Shown here in pieces: positions 8,111 through 16,212 of a stretch of 59,722 nt of DNA. Source of the stretch: DAONFI01 sp035403485. Lineage in GTDB: Bacteria > Planctomycetota > Phycisphaerae > SM23-33. The notes under the pieces are model-generated. The model did not search any database. It was not told the DNA's origin and was given only the letters and a program-made list of their open reading frames with translations. Location: contig CAZIAZ010000010.1 of NCBI GenBank assembly GCA_964536835.1, positions 1-59,722 on the forward strand. Reading direction: 5' to 3'. Position numbers and translations under genes: made by a program. Every line of letters begins with the position of its first letter. Within the stretch, counting starts at the first letter, position 1.

Positions 8111-8160
8111 CTGAATTTATCTGAATTTATCTGAATTTATTTAAAATTATCTGAAATCAT
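8111..8160. repeat. 10-bp tandem repeat array upstream of the rhomboid gene
   Basis: CTGAATTTAT is repeated three times exactly (8111-8140), followed by two diverged units (TTAAAATTAT, CTGAAATCAT). The period equals one helical turn and the unit is A+T-rich, as in curved DNA or UP-like elements. It lies 33-62 bases before the rhomboid start codon, and its diverged units overlap the 3' end of the preceding gene. Confidence 0.75.
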
Positions 8161-9877
8161 TGAAAAAGACCGGCATACCGACGAAAGCCGCGTCAGTCCC
8201 GTCAGCCATCGCCAAACTGCCCTGCGTTGTTGAAACACTCTGAAACATTATTTCGTCAGGCACTGCGTTGGCGACGGACAGGCATGGCTGGAAAAACATT
8301 TTAAAGACAGCCGGTTTTCCAGGCTGCAGCGAAAGGGAATTTTCATCTACCACCCCTCTGGCCGTACCAACCGGCAAACCGCAACTGTCATAAAATTCGC
8401 ACCACACGTAAACCGGACTTTTAGCAGCCGCCCCTCCTGCCACCCCAGCCGACTCAGCCGCCGCGCCGAGCAATCCGCCACGACGCGATATGCTCAATAT
8501 CTTCATGGCAATGGGGTCAACCGTCGAAATCGTTTCACGCTCAACCTCACAATCCGACGAATCCGAGTCGCCAGCCGCCGAAACGTCAAAAACTATCTCG
8601 CCGCCGCAGGCCATCGTCGGACATGAACGGCTGGTCAGCCGCAGAAGTTTGCCGTCGGCATTGATTATGGCCATTTCAACACGGGCAGATTCTATCTCCA
8701 GATTTGATGTTTTGCCGACAGACATTTTTTCGGCCGCGACACTTTTCGCAGCTGCAGGCACGGCCACTGGCGATACTACAACAGCTGCACCCACAGCAGC
8801 GGAACTGCCGGACGACGGCTCTGCCGCCACAACAGGCTGCGGCAGGATGGTTACTATTTCCTCGATTGAATTCTCCGCCGCCGCGGCAGCCGTCAAAACC
8901 GATTTCGGAGAATTCTGCTCAAATCGTTTTTCAATGTCGTTCCGTATAGCTGCGTTGAAATCAGGAATTACGTTCTTCGAATCGACTGATTTGCCGCCGG
9001 CAATAATCATCCACAACAGCCCGCCGACAATCGCAAACGCAATCGCCGACAACATCAGATAAAATAAAATATCGCGATTGAATTTCGATATTCTGCCGTC
9101 ATTTACAGCTACGCCGCATCGCAGTTCCTCTTCCTCAATAATCAGCGTTGAAATTTCAGAGGCATCGCCGTCAATCACAATCTCCGGCCGTTCAAGAAGT
9201 TCTGCGCTGGATGCCGTTTCTATAACCATTTCACGAGCATCGTTTCGCCGTAATTGCGAAGGTCTTTTTAGAAATTTCGGGAATTCGACGATATTTTCGA
9301 CAACTTCATCTTCTGCCGTATCTTCCTGCATGTCCTGTATGAAAACCGGCGAGGTGCAGGTATCCGTTGTCTCGTTCAGATTATCTGCCGACATATCCGC
9401 CGCCGAATCTTCATCGCCATGCGGCTGCGAACGCAACTCCGCCGTTTCAGCCGGCTGGATTTTCGAAGTTGTCGTATTGCAGCAAACTTCCTGCCGCGGC
9501 GCGATTTTCGGCTGAGCGGTTATTTCGGCGTCTTCGTCAATATCAGTGCCGGCGGCCCATGCGGCAATCTGCGGCTCACGGGACGACTGGATTTGCGAAT
9601 GCGGCGGTTGTTCGCGTCGGAAATCGATTACCGGGGCAGACGGCGGTATCTGTTGGGTTGTTTCTGCCGGCTTTTCCTCAAAATCAGACAAATCAGCCGA
9701 AAGATACGGATATACCTCCTGCGCGGTCGGCATGGGGACATCGTCCTGCCATTCCATTATCTTCGAGGTAAAAGTAGTACCGCAGTATCTGCATGTAAAT
9801 CTGGCTGTGACAGCCAGGACGGCTGAACTGCGAAACCTCAATTGCCTCCAACAATGTGGGCATACTACAAGATGCAT
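8147..9877 (-). CDS. Zinc-ribbon protein with one transmembrane segment and exported domain
   Basis: 576 residues. The N-terminus has an MJ0042-like ribbon: CPHC at 6-9 and CRYC at 29-32. A long acidic, Ser/Thr/Pro-rich linker (about 45-255) follows, with no recognisable fold. A single transmembrane helix lies near 270-295 (FYLMLSAIAFAIVGGLLWMIIAGG), then an Ala-rich spacer and a C-terminal region of short strands (about 385-576) predicted outside the cytoplasm. This layout is common in Planctomycetota, and their function is not known. It is the first gene of a minus-strand run leading to the rhomboid and GGDEF genes, though 68 bases separate it from the rhomboid start. Confidence 0.75.
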   Translation of the reverse strand: MHLVVCPHCWRQLRFRSSAVLAVTARFTCRYCGTTFTSKIMEWQDDVPMPTAQEVYPYLSADLSDFEEKPAETTQQIPPSAPVIDFRREQPPHSQIQSSREPQIAAWAAGTDIDEDAEITAQPKIAPRQEVCCNTTTSKIQPAETAELRSQPHGDEDSAADMSADNLNETTDTCTSPVFIQDMQEDTAEDEVVENIVEFPKFLKRPSQLRRNDAREMVIETASSAELLERPEIVIDGDASEISTLIIEEEELRCGVAVNDGRISKFNRDILFYLMLSAIAFAIVGGLLWMIIAGGKSVDSKNVIPDFNAAIRNDIEKRFEQNSPKSVLTAAAAAENSIEEIVTILPQPVVAAEPSSGSSAAVGAAVVVSPVAVPAAAKSVAAEKMSVGKTSNLEIESARVEMAIINADGKLLRLTSRSCPTMACGGEIVFDVSAAGDSDSSDCEVERETISTVDPIAMKILSISRRGGLLGAAAESAGVAGGAAAKSPVYVWCEFYDSCGLPVGTARGVVDENSLSLQPGKPAVFKMFFQPCLSVANAVPDEIMFQSVSTTQGSLAMADGTDAAFVGMPVFFNDFR

Positions 9878-10084
9878 ATCCGATTCCAGCGTTTTTTAGC
9901 CAACATTCCAGCCACGTCTTTCGTTTTCATCAAAAGTCGGGCAGTTTTACGCCAATATTCATTTAAACATTATCTGTTATTTTAAAATATCGCTGAATAT
10001 TGTAGTTATACGGCAGTGTTCCTGCAAGCAAATCCCCCGACTCAGCCGACTTTTCCGTCAAAAAGGCTCAGCCATATAAAATAA

Positions 10085-10112
10085 TTGACGCGACAGGCGA
10101 ATTGTGGATACT
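10085..10112 (+). promoter_or_regulatory. Candidate promoter for psd-pssA-pduO
   Basis: TTGACG (10085-10090), a 16-base spacer and GATACT (10107-10112) resemble a sigma-70 promoter. Initiation about seven bases on would fall at or next to the ATG at 10120, implying a leaderless or near-leaderless transcript; no ribosome-binding site is visible there. Confidence 0.4.
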
Positions 10113-10119
10113 TGATGCG

Positions 10120-10794
10120 ATGATAACCAGACACGGAATAAGGGAAGTGTTCATGTGCGGGTCGCTGGCGTTGGCGGCGACGGCGGGCATATATTTTCTG
10201 GCCAGCCGTTGCGGCGAGACGTGGTGGCTGATTGAAATTCTGCCGATAATATTCTTCGGCTGGGTTTTGTGGTTTTTCCGCGACCCGAACCGTCGTACGC
10301 CGACAGAGCCCGGCCTGTTCATATCTCCAGCCGACGGCAGAATCGCCGACATAACACCCATCGGCCCCGATGGCCGACTCGGCCGGCCGGGCGTGGAAAT
10401 CGGCGTATTCATGAACGTCTTCAGCGTCCACGTAAACCGTATGCCGTGCTCGGCGGTTATCGAAAACATCGTACACGTACCGGGCACATTCATGGATGTG
10501 CGTGACCCCCAAAGCTACGAAAAAAACGAGTCCGCAACGCTGACGCTGAGTTACAATCACAACGGCATGACGTATCCGGTAATCGTCCGCCAGATAGCCG
10601 GCCTCGTGGCGAGGCGCATAGTCACAGCCGTCCGGCCGGGCCAGCGGCTTGAACGCGGCGAGCGGTTCGGCATGATAAAATTCGGCTCGCGGCTGGAGCT
10701 TTACCTGCCGCAGGAGCTTGCCGCCGAAATATGCGTCGCCGTCGGCCAGAAAGTATCAGCCGGCGAGACCGTGCTCGCCAAGGTGAAAGAATGA
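10120..10794 (+). CDS. psd: Phosphatidylserine decarboxylase proenzyme (short type)
   Basis: About 224 residues, the length of the short (archaeal-like) Psd group. It makes phosphatidylethanolamine by decarboxylating phosphatidylserine at the membrane, using a pyruvoyl group formed by self-cleavage. The cleavage motif is KFGSRLEL near residue 187, with Gly-Ser as the scissile pair. Two hydrophobic helices near residues 12-52 anchor it; conserved ISPADGRI and GVFMNVFSVHVNR segments follow. The ATG at 10120 (MITRHGIREV) is preferred to an upstream TTG at 10102 on similarity to the usual N-terminus, without a ribosome-binding site. It overlaps pssA by 4 bp. Confidence 0.92.
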   Translation: MITRHGIREVFMCGSLALAATAGIYFLASRCGETWWLIEILPIIFFGWVLWFFRDPNRRTPTEPGLFISPADGRIADITPIGPDGRLGRPGVEIGVFMNVFSVHVNRMPCSAVIENIVHVPGTFMDVRDPQSYEKNESATLTLSYNHNGMTYPVIVRQIAGLVARRIVTAVRPGQRLERGERFGMIKFGSRLELYLPQELAAEICVAVGQKVSAGETVLAKVKE

Positions 10795-11681
10795 TTAACG
10801 AACACAGAAGACATCGCAGAACGATTAAAACCCGCATGCTCAAGAGCACGTCGGTACTGCCCGCGATGTTCACTCTCTGCAACGGCGTTGCCGGTTTTAT
10901 CGCCATCCACTATGCCACCAAGCAGGGCGTACTCGGCGGCAGTGCGTGCCTCGGCGAAGAGGCAGCCCGAAACCTCTGCATCGCGGCATGGCTGATGGCG
11001 GTGGCCATGGCGTTCGACATGCTCGACGGCAGAGTCGCCAGAATGACCCGCACAACGTCAGATTTCGGCGCCCAACTAGACAGCCTTTGCGACATGATAA
11101 GTTTCGGCGCAGCGCCAGCCATCATAATGGTGCGGGCCAGCGTCGGCATTCTCCGCGAAGAATATTACTTCCTTTCGCTTGAAAGATTGATACTGTGCAT
11201 AGCAGCCGTCTATGTCGCGTGCGCAGCCATACGGCTGGCGAGATTCAACGTAGAGACGGATGCCGACGAATCCGCACACATGAGCTTCAGCGGCCTGCCG
11301 TCGCCAGGCGCGGCAGCCTGCGTTGGCGCCACCGTGCTGTGCTTCATGCGTGTAATCGAACTTCACATCTCGTGGCTGCCGCCAAAAGCGGTCATAGTGA
11401 GCATGAGTTTCTTCCTGCCGGTCGTGACGCTCTGCGCAGCATTGCTGATGGTATCGCGCATACGATACCCCCACGTGGTCAACCAGTATCTGCGCGGCAA
11501 AAAGCCGCTCAATTACCTCATAATAATAATCCTGCTGCTGGTACTGTTCATTTCGCTTTCGATACAGGTAGCCATGGGAATCATATGCGTAATTTTCGTT
11601 CTTACGCCGCCGCTCAAAGCCCTGCGGCACAGACTTATGCAAAGACAAAAAAAACCTGCAAATGAAAATATATACGCGTAA
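10791..11681 (+). CDS. pssA: CDP-diacylglycerol-serine O-phosphatidyltransferase
   Basis: A 296-residue integral membrane protein that joins CDP-diacylglycerol and serine to give phosphatidylserine, the substrate of the Psd encoded upstream. The CDP-alcohol phosphotransferase signature is complete: DMLDGRVAR, eight residues on a Gly, then DSLCD (residues about 68-90). Several hydrophobic helices follow, with four near the C-terminus. The start ATG overlaps the psd stop codon (ATGA), so the two steps of phosphatidylethanolamine synthesis are translationally coupled. The gene also overlaps the 5' end of pduO by 20 bases. Confidence 0.95.
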   Translation: MINEHRRHRRTIKTRMLKSTSVLPAMFTLCNGVAGFIAIHYATKQGVLGGSACLGEEAARNLCIAAWLMAVAMAFDMLDGRVARMTRTTSDFGAQLDSLCDMISFGAAPAIIMVRASVGILREEYYFLSLERLILCIAAVYVACAAIRLARFNVETDADESAHMSFSGLPSPGAAACVGATVLCFMRVIELHISWLPPKAVIVSMSFFLPVVTLCAALLMVSRIRYPHVVNQYLRGKKPLNYLIIIILLLVLFISLSIQVAMGIICVIFVLTPPLKALRHRLMQRQKKPANENIYA

Positions 11682-12156
11682 AGGCGACGACGGCACAACA
11701 TGCGACCTCAGCGGCGCAAGGGTAAAAAAAAATTCGCCCGCAATAGTCGCATGCGGTGAAATAGACGAACTCTCGGCTGCAATCGGGCTCGTAAGGCCGC
11801 TGGCTGCAACGCCTAACTCGCATCAACTCAACGATACGCTAACAGAATTGCAACGAAAGCTCATACAGATGGCCGCAGTAGTGTCTGATACGGCATGGAT
11901 AAAAAACATAGATTTCCCTAAAGAAATCGAGTTGCTTGAAAAACTTATCGACAAATACGCCGCCATGAACGGCGACATGAAAACGTTTATCATTCCCGGC
12001 GATAACGAACTCTCCGCCCGTATGAATTTCGCCAGAACCATTTGTCGGCGAACCGAGCGTTCGCTCGTAACACTCGCGGAAACGCGGGAAAAACTTCAGC
12101 CGGTACTCGCGTGGTTCAACCGGCTGGGCGACCTGCTTTTCGAAATGTCCAGATAG
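11662..12156 (+). CDS. pduO: Cob(I)alamin adenosyltransferase, PduO type
   Basis: A 164-residue enzyme that transfers the adenosyl group of ATP to cob(I)alamin, giving adenosylcobalamin. PduO-family marks are the N-terminal ATP loop TRKGDDGTT (residues 5-13), GEIDELSAAIGL near 32-43 and the RTICRRTERS motif near 121-130. It overlaps pssA by 20 bases in another frame, a compact operon joint although the functions are unrelated. It ends in TAG at the foot of a short TAGAG/CTCTA hairpin shared with the convergent uvrB gene. No other cobalamin gene is in the window; the enzyme may serve corrinoid salvage. Confidence 0.9.
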   Translation: MKIYTRKGDDGTTCDLSGARVKKNSPAIVACGEIDELSAAIGLVRPLAATPNSHQLNDTLTELQRKLIQMAAVVSDTAWIKNIDFPKEIELLEKLIDKYAAMNGDMKTFIIPGDNELSARMNFARTICRRTERSLVTLAETREKLQPVLAWFNRLGDLLFEMSR

Positions 12157-12170
12157 AGCAATTCTCTATC
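12152..12170. terminator. Short bidirectional hairpin between pduO and uvrB
   Basis: GATAGAG and CTCTATC arms (7 bp, perfect) flank a 5-base loop. The structure contains both stop codons of the convergent genes pduO and uvrB. It lacks a strong T-run, so termination would be weak. Its TAGAG...CTCTA ends are like those of the larger palindromic elements. Confidence 0.5.
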
Positions 12171-14229
12171 GGTTCTGTTTATGTTTTTTGCCGCGGGTAG
12201 TTTTCTTCGGCGGTTTATAGGCGGAAGTTTTTTCAGCTAAAGAATCGTCATCGTCTTCAATACTGTCGGCTGTTTTGAGTTCGGCGATTCTGTCACGCAG
12301 TCGGGCAGCTTTTTCAAACTCAAGCGACTCTGCAGCCGCGAGCATCTCCCGTTCCAGTTCCGCGAGCAACTCCGTGCGTTCGAACTGCTCTTCATTTATG
12401 CCAATCGCATCGCGGGCAATCTGGCGGGCTTTTATCTGTTCCGTAAGCGTGTCGCGAATCTTCTTTTCGACCGTTTTGGGCGTTATGCCGTGTTCTTTAT
12501 TATAGGCAAGCTGTATTTCGCGACGGCGGCTGGTTTCATCGATTGCTTTCTGCATCGCCGGCGTAACTGTGTCGCCGTACAGCAGAACCTGCGAATTGAC
12601 GTTTCGGGCACATCGGCCGATGGTCTGTATAAGCGAAGTCGCCGACCGCAGAAAACCCTGTTTGTCGGCATCAAGTATGCACACCAGCGAAACCTCCGGC
12701 AGGTCAAGCCCTTCACGCAGCAGGTTCACGCCAACCAGTACATCGTACTTGCCTTCACGCAACTGTTTCAGAATTTCCACTCGTTCAAGCGTATCGACCT
12801 CGCTGTGAAGATATTGGCACGTATAGCCTTCCTTGCGGATGTAGTCGCTCAAATCCTCAGCCAGCCGCTTGGTCAGCGTCGTTATGAGCGTTCGTTGGCC
12901 GGCTATGACGCGTTTGCCGACCTCGGTCAATATGTCCGCAACCTGCCCGCGTGCCGGACGCACGTCTATTGCAGGGTCAACCAGTCCAGTCGGCCGGATA
13001 ATCTGTTCCACAACTTCGCCGCCGCTGCATTCGAGTTCATATTCGCCAGGAGTGGCTGAGACGAAAACGACCTGATTCCACATGTTTTCGAATTCATCAA
13101 ACCGCAGCGGCCGGTTGTCCATCGCACTGGGCAGACGAAACCCGTGGTCGACGAGCACCTGCTTGCGGGCGCGGTCGCCGTTGTACATTGCGCGCAACTG
13201 CGGCAGGGTCACGTGCGATTCATCAATGAAAAGCAGAAAATCTTCAGGAAAATAATCTATCAGAGTATACGGCTTTTCGCCGGCTTTTCGGCCGTCCAGC
13301 CAACGGGAGTAATTCTCTATGCCGCTGCAATAACCGACCTCAAGCATCATCTCCATATCATACATGGTGCGGGCTGAAAGCCGCTGAGCCTCAAGCAGTT
13401 TGCCGGCATTTTTCAACTCTATCACGCGTGATTCCAGTTCGCGGCGGATACCCGTAACGGCATTTTCGACCGCATCCTCAGCCACCACGTAATGAACGGC
13501 TGGAAAAATAAAAAGCTTGTCCGTCACGCTGAGCGTCTCGCCGGTAGTCGGATTTATGAACCGCAGGGCGTCTATGGTATCGCCGAAAAATTCCACCTGG
13601 TATCCGAATTCCTCGTATGCAGGATAAATGTCAACCGTATCGCCACGGACACGGAACGTGCCGCGTTTGAAATCCACGTCGTTACGGTCATATTGCAGAT
13701 TGACTAACTGTGCCAGAAATTCATTGCGGTCGACATCCGTACCGACGTCGGCGACGACGACGGCTTTTTTGTACTGTTCCGGACTGCCCAAGCCGAAAAT
13801 GCATGATACGCTGGCAACGATTATAACGTCCCGCCGATGCGAAAGGCTGGTAGTGGCCGACAGCCGCAATCTGTCAAGGTCGTCATTACGCGCAGCGTCT
13901 TTCTCGATATAAATGTCACGCTGGGGGATATAGGCTTCGGGCTGATAATAATCATAATAGCTCACGAAATATTCGACGGCATTGTCGGGGAAAAGCGACT
14001 TGAATTCCTCATAAAGCTGGGCGGCGAGCGTTTTATTGTGGCTGATGACCAGTGCCGGCCGTTGGGTGCGCTCGATAACGTTAGCCATCGTAAACGTTTT
14101 GCCGCTGCCGGTCACGCCCATGAGCACGTTAAATTTCTGTTGCCGCGCAATATTGTTCACCAACGAGTCTATCGCAGCCGGCTGATCGCCCATGGGTTTT
14201 AGGGATGATACAATTTTAAAATCAGACAT
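12166..14229 (-). CDS. uvrB: Excinuclease ABC subunit B
   Basis: 687 residues, normal length. UvrB is the damage-verifying helicase-like subunit of nucleotide excision repair. Present are the Walker A loop GVTGSGKTFT (near 39), the beta-hairpin region YYDYYQPEAYIP, the DESH Walker B box (near 340), the helicase motif QTIGRCARN (near 540) and the C-terminal UvrC-binding UVR domain (ELEREMLAAAESLEFEKAARLRD, near 630) followed by a Lys-rich tail. It is convergent with pduO. No clear ribosome-binding site precedes the ATG. The leader holds two imperfect 43-bp tandem copies; no LexA-type operator was recognised. Confidence 0.97.
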   Translation of the reverse strand: MSDFKIVSSLKPMGDQPAAIDSLVNNIARQQKFNVLMGVTGSGKTFTMANVIERTQRPALVISHNKTLAAQLYEEFKSLFPDNAVEYFVSYYDYYQPEAYIPQRDIYIEKDAARNDDLDRLRLSATTSLSHRRDVIIVASVSCIFGLGSPEQYKKAVVVADVGTDVDRNEFLAQLVNLQYDRNDVDFKRGTFRVRGDTVDIYPAYEEFGYQVEFFGDTIDALRFINPTTGETLSVTDKLFIFPAVHYVVAEDAVENAVTGIRRELESRVIELKNAGKLLEAQRLSARTMYDMEMMLEVGYCSGIENYSRWLDGRKAGEKPYTLIDYFPEDFLLFIDESHVTLPQLRAMYNGDRARKQVLVDHGFRLPSAMDNRPLRFDEFENMWNQVVFVSATPGEYELECSGGEVVEQIIRPTGLVDPAIDVRPARGQVADILTEVGKRVIAGQRTLITTLTKRLAEDLSDYIRKEGYTCQYLHSEVDTLERVEILKQLREGKYDVLVGVNLLREGLDLPEVSLVCILDADKQGFLRSATSLIQTIGRCARNVNSQVLLYGDTVTPAMQKAIDETSRRREIQLAYNKEHGITPKTVEKKIRDTLTEQIKARQIARDAIGINEEQFERTELLAELEREMLAAAESLEFEKAARLRDRIAELKTADSIEDDDDSLAEKTSAYKPPKKTTRGKKHKQNR

Positions 14230-14316
14230 TTTTTATATGTTCTTCATAATTCTACGGTTTTAACTCGTAGAAATTTTTACGTATTCTTCGTAGTTCTACA
14301 GTTTTAACTCGCAGAA
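14230..14316. repeat. Two imperfect 43-bp tandem copies upstream of uvrB
   Basis: Units at 14230-14272 and 14274-14316 agree at roughly four fifths of positions. Each contains a TTCTACRG-TTTTAACTC-GYAGAA hairpin; in the first unit TTCTACG/CGTAGAA is perfect. A related stretch, TTCTACGGATTTTAACCCGC, occurs at 28422-28441. The copies occupy the uvrB 5' leader. Confidence 0.7.
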
Positions 14317-14415
14317 TTTTATGCTCTAAAATGCAAAAATTGCTTTTTCACTTTTCAGCGGGATTATTGAAAATTCTTTCTGCCGGAAAACCGATAGGGC
14401 ATTGAAACGTCGCCG

Positions 14416-15531
14416 TCATTTCTTCTCCAATTTTATTGAGTCGTAAAGATTGCGACAGAAACGGTCCGTCATGCCGGCAAGATAATCACAGATGACGCGT
14501 TGAAGCGAATCGCAGCCGTCTTCCACACGAACAAGATAACGTTGCGGCAGTTTGCCTGGATTCGTCGTAAAATAGCAGAATAAATCCATAATTGCCACGC
14601 GGGCAAACTCGTCATTCAGCATATTTGAGCTGTGGCAGTAGACTTTACCCATCAGCAGCGCATGGAGCGGGGCGATGAGTTTCTCCATATCCGGACTGAA
14701 GGTGATTATTTTTTGCGGGCCGTCCATGACTTTCTCATATGAAGCGGGTTTCATTCCGCTCAATTTCTCGCCGGCATAAGTGATGGCATCTACAGCCATC
14801 ATGTTCAGGATTTTCTTTGTCGACCGGATTCGTTTGTGAATTTTGCGAGCGTCCGGATATTCCGCTTCCACCGTCGCCCATGCCTGCCGCCAGAGTTCGA
14901 GCTCGTTCAAATCGACCATGCTCAGCCAGTCAGCCTCCAGGGCATCTTCCAGGTCGGCGGTAGTGTAGGCAATTTCGTCGGCAAGGTCCACCAACTGGCC
15001 TTCCAGCGGAGCAAAACGGATTTTCGTAAATTCATTGTCAGCCGGCGAATCATAACGCGTCTCATGCTTAGCCAGACAAATCCGCGTCATCTGCGTGAGA
15101 TTCAGACCCCTATAGGACGGATATGGATGTTCCAGATAATCCACCACCCGCAACGACTGCCGATTATGTTCAAAGTGGCCGTAGCTCGCCATCAATTCGT
15201 CAAGTACTTTTTCCCCGATATGGCCGAACGGCGGATGGCCGAGGTCGTGGGCAAGAGCGACCGCTTCTATGAGGTCTTCGTTGAGGCCCAGTGCCCTGCC
15301 GACATCACGGCCTATCTGCGAAACTTCAAGCGAATGCGTCAGACGAGTCCGAAAATGATCATACTCATGCGGCACAAAAACCTGCGTCTTGAAGTCAAGC
15401 CGCCTGAACGCACTGCAATGCAGAATCCTGTCCCTGTCCCGCTGAAAACCGCTACGGAATTCGTCGGGCTTTTCAGGATAATTTCTGCTGTCGGCAGTCG
15501 GCGGCACGGCATAGGCGGCTAATGCTATCAT
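14416..15531 (-). CDS. dgt: dGTPase-like HD-domain triphosphohydrolase
   Basis: 371 residues. HD phosphohydrolase that cleaves dNTPs to deoxynucleoside and triphosphate, trimming dNTP pools. The metal ligands are seen in RTRLTHSLEV (near 62-71) and the HD pair AHDLGHPPFGH (near 93-103), with an ADEIAYTTADLEDA segment near 183 typical of the Dgt group. Length and motifs fit the bacterial type-2 (shorter) class rather than the 500-residue E. coli enzyme. It starts four bases after the stop of the HIT gene, so the two are one operon. Preferred nucleotide cannot be read from sequence. Confidence 0.93.
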   Translation of the reverse strand: MIALAAYAVPPTADSRNYPEKPDEFRSGFQRDRDRILHCSAFRRLDFKTQVFVPHEYDHFRTRLTHSLEVSQIGRDVGRALGLNEDLIEAVALAHDLGHPPFGHIGEKVLDELMASYGHFEHNRQSLRVVDYLEHPYPSYRGLNLTQMTRICLAKHETRYDSPADNEFTKIRFAPLEGQLVDLADEIAYTTADLEDALEADWLSMVDLNELELWRQAWATVEAEYPDARKIHKRIRSTKKILNMMAVDAITYAGEKLSGMKPASYEKVMDGPQKIITFSPDMEKLIAPLHALLMGKVYCHSSNMLNDEFARVAIMDLFCYFTTNPGKLPQRYLVRVEDGCDSLQRVICDYLAGMTDRFCRNLYDSIKLEKK

Positions 15532-15535
15532 GCAG

Positions 15536-16102
15536 TCAGTCCTTCATGGTGTACCTTGAATTCAGGCCCAGTTCAACGGCTGAATCGACGAATCTCTGAC
15601 GTGTTTTGCTGAGAAATTCGGGGATGACGTGCGTCTGGCCGAGAACGGGCATAAAGTTGGTATCACCTTCCCATCTCGGCACTATATGCGCGTGCAGGTG
15701 GTCTGGCAAGCCGGCGCCGGCACAACGGCCCAGATTCATGCCGACGTTAAAACCGTGCGGCTTTACCGCGTGACGAATGACGCTCTGGGCATCACGCAAC
15801 ATGAGCATTATCTCGACGAGAGTATCCTCGGCTAACCCGTCCAGGCGGCCAATGTGTTCATACGGCACGACCATGCAATGCCCGCCCGTATACGGAAAAC
15901 GGTTTAGGACCAGAAACGCCTTCCTGCCTCGCCATACCACAAGATTTTGGGAATCTTTTTCCGGCTCATCGCGATATTTGCAGAAAAAGCAGTCGCATTT
16001 TTCCCCAGCCAGCGCTTCAAGGTAAACCATCCGCCACGGCGCCCATATCCCGTCCCGGTTACCCAAACCGTCGTTGGTTATCTCTTCCTTATTCATAGAC
16101 AT
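15536..16102 (-). CDS. HIT-family nucleotide hydrolase/phosphorylase (Ap4A-type)
   Basis: 188 residues. The histidine-triad motif HLHAHIVPRW is near 134-143 and supplies the nucleophilic histidine. An N-terminal CDCFFC cluster near 36-41 fits the zinc-binding subgroup of bacterial HIT proteins related to Ap4A phosphorylase. Such enzymes split dinucleoside polyphosphates or nucleoside phosphoramidates in the cytoplasm. ATG at 16102 or 16096 are both possible; neither has a clear ribosome-binding site. The gene is four bases ahead of dgt, linking two nucleotide-pool hydrolases. Confidence 0.88.
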   Translation of the reverse strand: MSMNKEEITNDGLGNRDGIWAPWRMVYLEALAGEKCDCFFCKYRDEPEKDSQNLVVWRGRKAFLVLNRFPYTGGHCMVVPYEHIGRLDGLAEDTLVEIMLMLRDAQSVIRHAVKPHGFNVGMNLGRCAGAGLPDHLHAHIVPRWEGDTNFMPVLGQTHVIPEFLSKTRQRFVDSAVELGLNSRYTMKD

Positions 16103-16136
16103 TTATGATAGCAACTTTACACATTTTGACGAAATA

Positions 16137-16165
16137 AAAAAACCCGCAAAAATCTGCGGGTTTTT
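16137..16165 (-). terminator. Rho-independent terminator of asd
   Basis: AAAAACCCGCA and TGCGGGTTTTT arms around a 7-base loop give a G+C stem with T-run on the minus strand, 48 bases after the asd stop. The A-rich left arm would also give a T-run in the other direction, but no plus-strand gene ends here. Confidence 0.85.
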
Positions 16166-16212
16166 AAAATGACTACCATATTCATACTGACGACAGTTAT
16201 TTTCATCCATGT

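Noticed and set aside
8111..8140. CRISPR-like array
   Set aside because: The units are 10-bp direct tandem repeats without spacers; there are no cas genes.
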